A stretch of DNA of 64,000 bases from Membranipora membranacea. Its lineage: Eukaryota > Bryozoa > Gymnolaemata > Cheilostomatida > Membraniporidae. The stretch covers positions 18,535,387 through 18,599,386 of the forward strand of contig OU612069.1 in the NCBI GenBank assembly GCA_914767715.1. Reading direction: 5' to 3'. Below are positions 59,801-64,000 of this stretch, piece after piece (position 1 is the stretch's first letter; every line of letters starts with the position of its first letter). The translations under genes were made by a program, and so were the position numbers. The notes below the pieces were generated by a model. The model had not been told where the DNA came from. It searched no databases and worked only from the letters and a program-made list of their open reading frames with translations.

Positions 59801-62077
59801 TCAAGCTGTTATAAATTTTTTTCATTCACTATCCAGTTGATACATCAGGTAGAGCAGTAGTTGGGTACTACACGCTTCCTTACTATGGGCAATGAAACTG
59901 CAGAGGAGAAAGCAACATCATATGTTCCGTATGTATGAATGCACATATTTAGTTGCCCTATTGTTAAAACTCACGAAGAAGGCTCCAACGTCATATCATA
60001 TTTGTTGTAGTAGACCTTTTCATGTGGTTGGCATCTTTCCAACTTTATATAATACATTGATATGGAAATAACATGCAGGCATAACCATAATTTGTTCATT
60101 CAGCTTAGAAACTTAGATAGTAACTTACTTGTCCTTTGAAGAACTCATGAGAATATGAGAATATGTGTTTTATAAATTTTCACTCATCTGCTGTAGAACT
60201 TATGAGTGTAAGAGAATAACAAAAGAAGCGTTTGAAAGGGAAACATTTGACCGGAGCATTGAAGATGAAAAGGCTAACAATGAAGCGGATCTTATCTATA
60301 ATATGTATGTCAGGTCTTAATATACTTGTTACCGAATATTTGGTTTTACTGTGATGTAGTTGTTGATTTACTTTTCCTTTAATGAATTCATGAGGATTTG
60401 AGAATACATGCTGAAGCGTATGAAGGGGAACGATGGATTGGATCCTATCGATGAGACGTATGTCAGATCTAAATATACTTGTTACCGAATATTTGGTTTT
60501 ACTGTGATGCAGTTGTTGATTCACTTGTCATTTAAAAAACTTGAGAATCTGGAGAATTTGAGAATCTGAAGCGTTTGAAGGAATAAAATTTGAACGGAGT
60601 AGTGATGATGATAAGGTTGATGATGAAGTACATCCTTTCTTTAAAACATATGTCTGATCTAGATATACTCGGCACCAAATAATTAGCTATTTTATTGTGA
60701 AATAGATGTTGATTTGCGATCATGTTCCCAAGAATTCAACAGAATAAGAGAATGATTGCTGAAGCGTTAGGGGAAAAATTTAACAACAAAGAGGAACCTA
60801 TCTATAGGACGTATGACAGAGCAGAATGTCAAGTAAGATCAGCAAATGAAAATATTCAAAGGCAAATTGCGATGATTGATATGCATGTTAGAGATCACCC
60901 CAATAAGATGCCAGTAAAGAAAACACAACAGAAGTCACATTGTGAGTTCATTTCTTTATTTTTAAGTGATGAAAGCAGCTATTGATATGTGCAGTGTGAA
61001 CAGAAACCTGATTATGTTGTATTCGTTTTATGTTTGTTGTCTTAAGAGATATGTCAATGAGAGCTATCCGTCTGTATCAAAATCAAATGATATGATTTTG
61101 AATTGTAGTGTCTCAATATAAGCGTTTAGTGGCAGTATCATAAGCATATGCATTGCTCTCTTTTAGGCGAAGTTGCTGTAGAAAACAACACAAAGGGGAA
61201 TGCAGCAACTCAAAATGTATGTATTGCATATCAATGTCGCTACTATACAATGTGTTATTATGTCAATAGACATGACATGGAATAAAATATTTAGCAGCAT
61301 GCCAGGACACTTACTTTGTGTTTCAAATACATTGCTACCGTTGATGTGACCATTTTAGATATAATTAACCTGATTCATACAATAATCAGGCTTTCGATAT
61401 CGGTTCTAATGATCAAAATTATTTTGAACAGCATTGAACCATTGATGTCTTGAAACATTCGAAGTATCATTTCAACACACATATTTTCAAGAAAAAAACT
61501 GTGTTGTGCCTTTGAGGGGAAAATGAGCATGCAACAAATTAATGCAATATTGAGTCAGTGTAAGACCTAGACATGGTAATATGAATCTATTGTTTTTAAG
61601 CTGCAGAAAAACAAAGTTGGGACTACGAACAGAAAACAAAAGGAACCTATTTGGCGCTATGAAGCATGTGAAAACCAGTTGGATTCATGTAAGGCTGCGA
61701 GAACAACAGACAAAGAGACCATACATACTCCTAAGAAAACTGCCGAAGCCGCTCAACATGCTCACAAAGGTCCTGTTCCCTATTTGTATGATTTCCACAT
61801 TTTGCAACGACTGTCAGGTGTTTCACAAAACAAGACAATATCAACCTCTGATACCTCTTCATCTGACCCTACTCGATCGACACCTTCTACCTCCAAGACA
61901 TTGGAAATAACTGATGCGGCTGAGGTCTTACCAGGTTCTCCATATAAAGTAAACAGACTAAAGCGAAGGCATACAGTGTGCCATGAAGAAAAATCAGCGG
62001 TTATGCAAATTCCATCTCCAATGAAATATCTACAATCATGTCTGAACCCTAAGCAAAGGAGAAAATCTGAGCCATGA
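56854..62077 (+). CDS. modular gene with twin zinc-ribbon-like exons
   Basis: Exons that chain by phase: 56854-56942 (starts MDGKGLHQRINVTF, ends phase 2); 57329-57489 and 59172-59332 (both 161 bases, phase 2 to 1); 60197-60313 (2 to 2); 60733-60941 (2 to 1); 61167-61216 (1 to 0); 61607-62077 (last, 156 residues). The twin exons share F.C, x4, C, 19 residues with GKYK and GK, then ECY(F/Y)C, so four cysteines could bind zinc. Phase forbids joining one twin to the other or either to 60733, so these three look mutually exclusive. The last exon starts KNKVGTTNRKQKEPIW, has a Ser/Thr-rich middle (TSDTSSSDPTRSTPSTSK) and basic stretches (NRLKRRH, KQRRKSEP) that suggest a nuclear protein. AATAAA lies at 62166. 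An in-frame stop lies just before the first ATG. Function unknown, and the exon order is inferred from phase alone. Confidence 0.5.
57706..57948 (+). pseudogene. decayed duplicate of the first exon and its 5' flank
   Basis: An open 80-codon stretch contains MDRKGLQQSI...NEISTAEPSQATE, matching MDGKGLHQRI...NEIGTAGPSQEQE at 56854. The donor site and about 60 bases after it are deleted, so it runs into the former intron and stops. A shorter third echo (gatgagttattattcaaatta) lies at 59580. Confidence 0.65.
60160..60720 (+). repeat. tandem array of decaying exon copies
   Basis: Units near 60190, 60395 and 60550 repeat the pattern of the exon at 60733 (gaatttgagaat.., ctgaagcgtttgaa.g, aaatttgaacgg, tat.t.ag.a..tatgtcag) with intervening tatacttgttaccgaatatttggtttta. 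Only the first (60197-60313) and the last (60733) are open and properly framed; the middle units have stops. Confidence 0.7.
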
Positions 62078-62165
62078 GCTTCGAGTTAACAGTTGAATTC
62101 ATTGAGTTCATTCATATTAAGGCACTCAACAGCAACATACAAAGAGATCCTTCGAGATACAATCA

Positions 62166-62171
62166 AATAAA
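62166..62171 (+). terminator. polyadenylation signal of modular gene
   Basis: AATAAA lies 89 bases after the stop at 62077. Confidence 0.6.
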
Positions 62172-62179
62172 ACCGCTAA

Positions 62180-63430
62180 ATATTACCTAGAAAGCATTTT
62201 TAATAGGGAAACATGGTGATAACCCCCACAAGATACAGTTTAGATAGTTAGATAGCAACAGGAATAGCTGTAGGAAAATGCCACAGGAGAAAACCCTAGG
62301 AACTCGCAGCAGACTGTGAAATGGCTTATAATGGCAAAATTAAAAAAGGAAAGAGTAACACTGGTTTGGAAGAGATAATGCCATAATATAACCAAATTTA
62401 TTGCTCAGCATCATTTTAGGTCAACTGAAAATCACTCCATGGTCACAAAAAAACACTGCAAATGATCATAAAAGATCATGAGATACAGTTTACCATCACC
62501 AGAACATCGGTTGATTCATTACACGTTCAGCTGTAGCTTTGTCTTCGGAAAATTATGATGAACACTAATTCATTTCAATTTTGACAAATTATTAATTTAA
62601 ATAATTTCACACTACATATAACATTGTACACTGTTTTTTTTTTCAAATTAATCATTCAATTGTATCAGCTTAACTTTTTTATATTGGTTTTAATATTTAT
62701 GATAAGGATTTTGCAGCATTTTAAAACTTGTCGCTTGAGCAATTATTTTCGTTTGGTATAAAAAATACCAAATCCATTTCATATTCCAAGCTGTACAGGT
62801 TTTCAATCAATCATTCAATCAATGACAGGCAGGTTGGTCTCACTGTTAAGAGGTTTGTATCAGTGTGAATAAACAAACAGTTCTGATTTTCAATTACAAC
62901 TTGTGGACAAAACCTGAAAATTATCAACAAGGGGAGGCTATATAACTCTTCTGGTAAGAGGTTTTAATATTTATATAACTGCCTCTTCGATACCAAAGAA
63001 ACCTCTGCACACATAATAACACTCAGTTAAACCTTAAATGTACTCTCAAAACTATTTAGTTGACTTGTTGAAAGGACTCAATGTAGCTTACAAACAATAT
63101 CAAGCTTTCAGACACATTCATTGTAAAACTTTGAGTTTAGCCCAATTTACTTGGAATAGTAAAATTGAAATACTAGTCAAAACAGATTTTAAAATTAACA
63201 GAGAGAAATCAATATTATCATAGAAGTTCACATGCATCTATGCCTCACAGGAGGAACATCAACAGCTCGTCCTGAAATAGCAATACGTATTGCCGAGAAA
63301 ATTACCATTTAAATTCGTACAATTAGTGATATTGGCAGGAATCCAAAGTGTTCATTTTCCACAACAAGTAAAGGACTGCAAACCCTATCATGTATTTCAT
63401 CTGTTTAATTTTTTTGCACAACAATGTCCT
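62180..63430. other. AT-rich spacer before LINE
   Basis: No gene supported. Short frames at 63038-63223 and 63290-63487 show no clear LINE or cellular motif, though part of them may be a decayed 5' end of the LINE that follows. Confidence 0.4.
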
Positions 63431-63438
63431 TGTCATGA

Positions 63439-64000
63439 AAAAAAGACCACAGTTGCCTATATTATACAGTTGCCTATGAGAGTATAACAGTCAAGGTCAG
63501 ACCCAGAAGCCAAAAGAGTTTTTTGGTCACATACTTATATAGACCTCCCCAATCAAAAGCATCATGGAACACAGACTTTTCAGAGTTTGTCGAGCGTTGT
63601 TATGGTTTGAACGATGAAATTATAATATTTGGTGATTTCAATATTGATTTGCTTAATCCAACTTCGAAAAACAGGTGGTTAGATAATGTTACCTCTCCAC
63701 TACTGTTGAATCAACTTATATCTGAACCCACTCGCATAACTAATTCATCAAGGACACTAATTGACCACATCTATTCAAGTAAAAGTGACAATATTGCTAA
63801 ATCTGGTGTCATCAAATATTCACTGAGTGATCATTTCATGATAGTAGCTTCAAGAGAGATTGATAGAAATGTTAAAATATCTAGACAAAGATGTAAGGTA
63901 ACATTTTTGGATTATTCATTTGCAACACCTGAAAACATTTTTAACACATTCTCAAGGGAAAATTTTGGTTATGTACTGTATGAAAGATCAATAGACTCAA
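63439..64000 (+). mobile_element. LINE retrotransposon, endonuclease domain, partial
   Basis: A frame with no stop runs from 63439 to the end of the window. It has the C-terminal half of an APE-type endonuclease: YLYRPPQS, then IIIFGDFNIDLL, LISEPTRITNSSRTLIDHIY, and YSLSDHFMIVAS. GDFN and SDH are the hallmark active-site motifs of non-LTR retrotransposon endonucleases. The reverse transcriptase would lie beyond the window. The upstream half of the endonuclease is not seen in frame, so the copy may be truncated at its 5' end. Confidence 0.88.

Noticed and set aside
1-64000. CRISPR array, bacterial operons, ribosomal RNA
   Set aside because: No regularly spaced repeats, no bacterial gene structure and no rRNA-like conserved blocks. 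The sequence is plainly intron-bearing animal DNA.

Overview
This is eukaryotic, animal-type DNA: AT-rich, with genes broken into short exons by GT-AG introns, TATA boxes about 65-85 bases upstream of short secreted-protein genes, AATAAA polyadenylation signals, tRNA-derived SINEs, a P-superfamily DNA transposon and a LINE fragment. Nothing fixes the phylum. The mix is what one would expect of a marine invertebrate, and a tunicate-like animal is a low-confidence guess. Almost no real gene here is a single open frame. The gene models below were built by matching splice sites and reading phase by eye, and no RNA or homology search was available.

Layout. At 2.9-5.5 kb (+) lies a short secreted precursor gene made of small phase-2 exons, each exon junction cutting a Lys-Arg processing site. 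At 9.4-10.4 kb (+) is a three-exon secreted protein with a cysteine-rich domain followed by a WAP-like domain that lacks one disulfide pair. At 13.5-14.1 kb (+) is a small three-exon CxxC protein. From 15.5 to 24.7 kb a unit is tandemly repeated three times and carries three minus-strand relatives of the first precursor gene, two complete and one with only its signal-peptide exon. From 28.4 to 50.3 kb (-) a phase-consistent 11-exon model gives a 590-residue type I membrane protein: signal peptide, NHL-like beta-propeller ectodomain, threonine-rich stalk, one membrane helix, and a tail with three YTSL motifs and one YETM. Its large introns hold a nested plus-strand gene (36.9-39.8 kb), two duplicated spliced-looking non-coding exons, an 87-base near-perfect hairpin, and a 3.04-kb P-type transposon with about 0.5-kb inverted repeats and an 8-base target duplication. 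From 50.8 to 53.7 kb are foldback repeats. From 56.9 to 62.1 kb (+) is a multi-exon gene with twin 161-base zinc-ribbon-like exons and a tandem array of decaying exon copies. The window ends inside a LINE endonuclease domain.

How they may work together (inference): a family of dibasically processed secreted peptides, a WAP-type secreted protein, and a receptor with tyrosine motifs typical of immune signalling lie within 50 kb. That is compatible with a local innate-defence or recognition gene neighbourhood. The sequence alone does not prove a functional link, and the peptides could equally be signalling or structural secretions.
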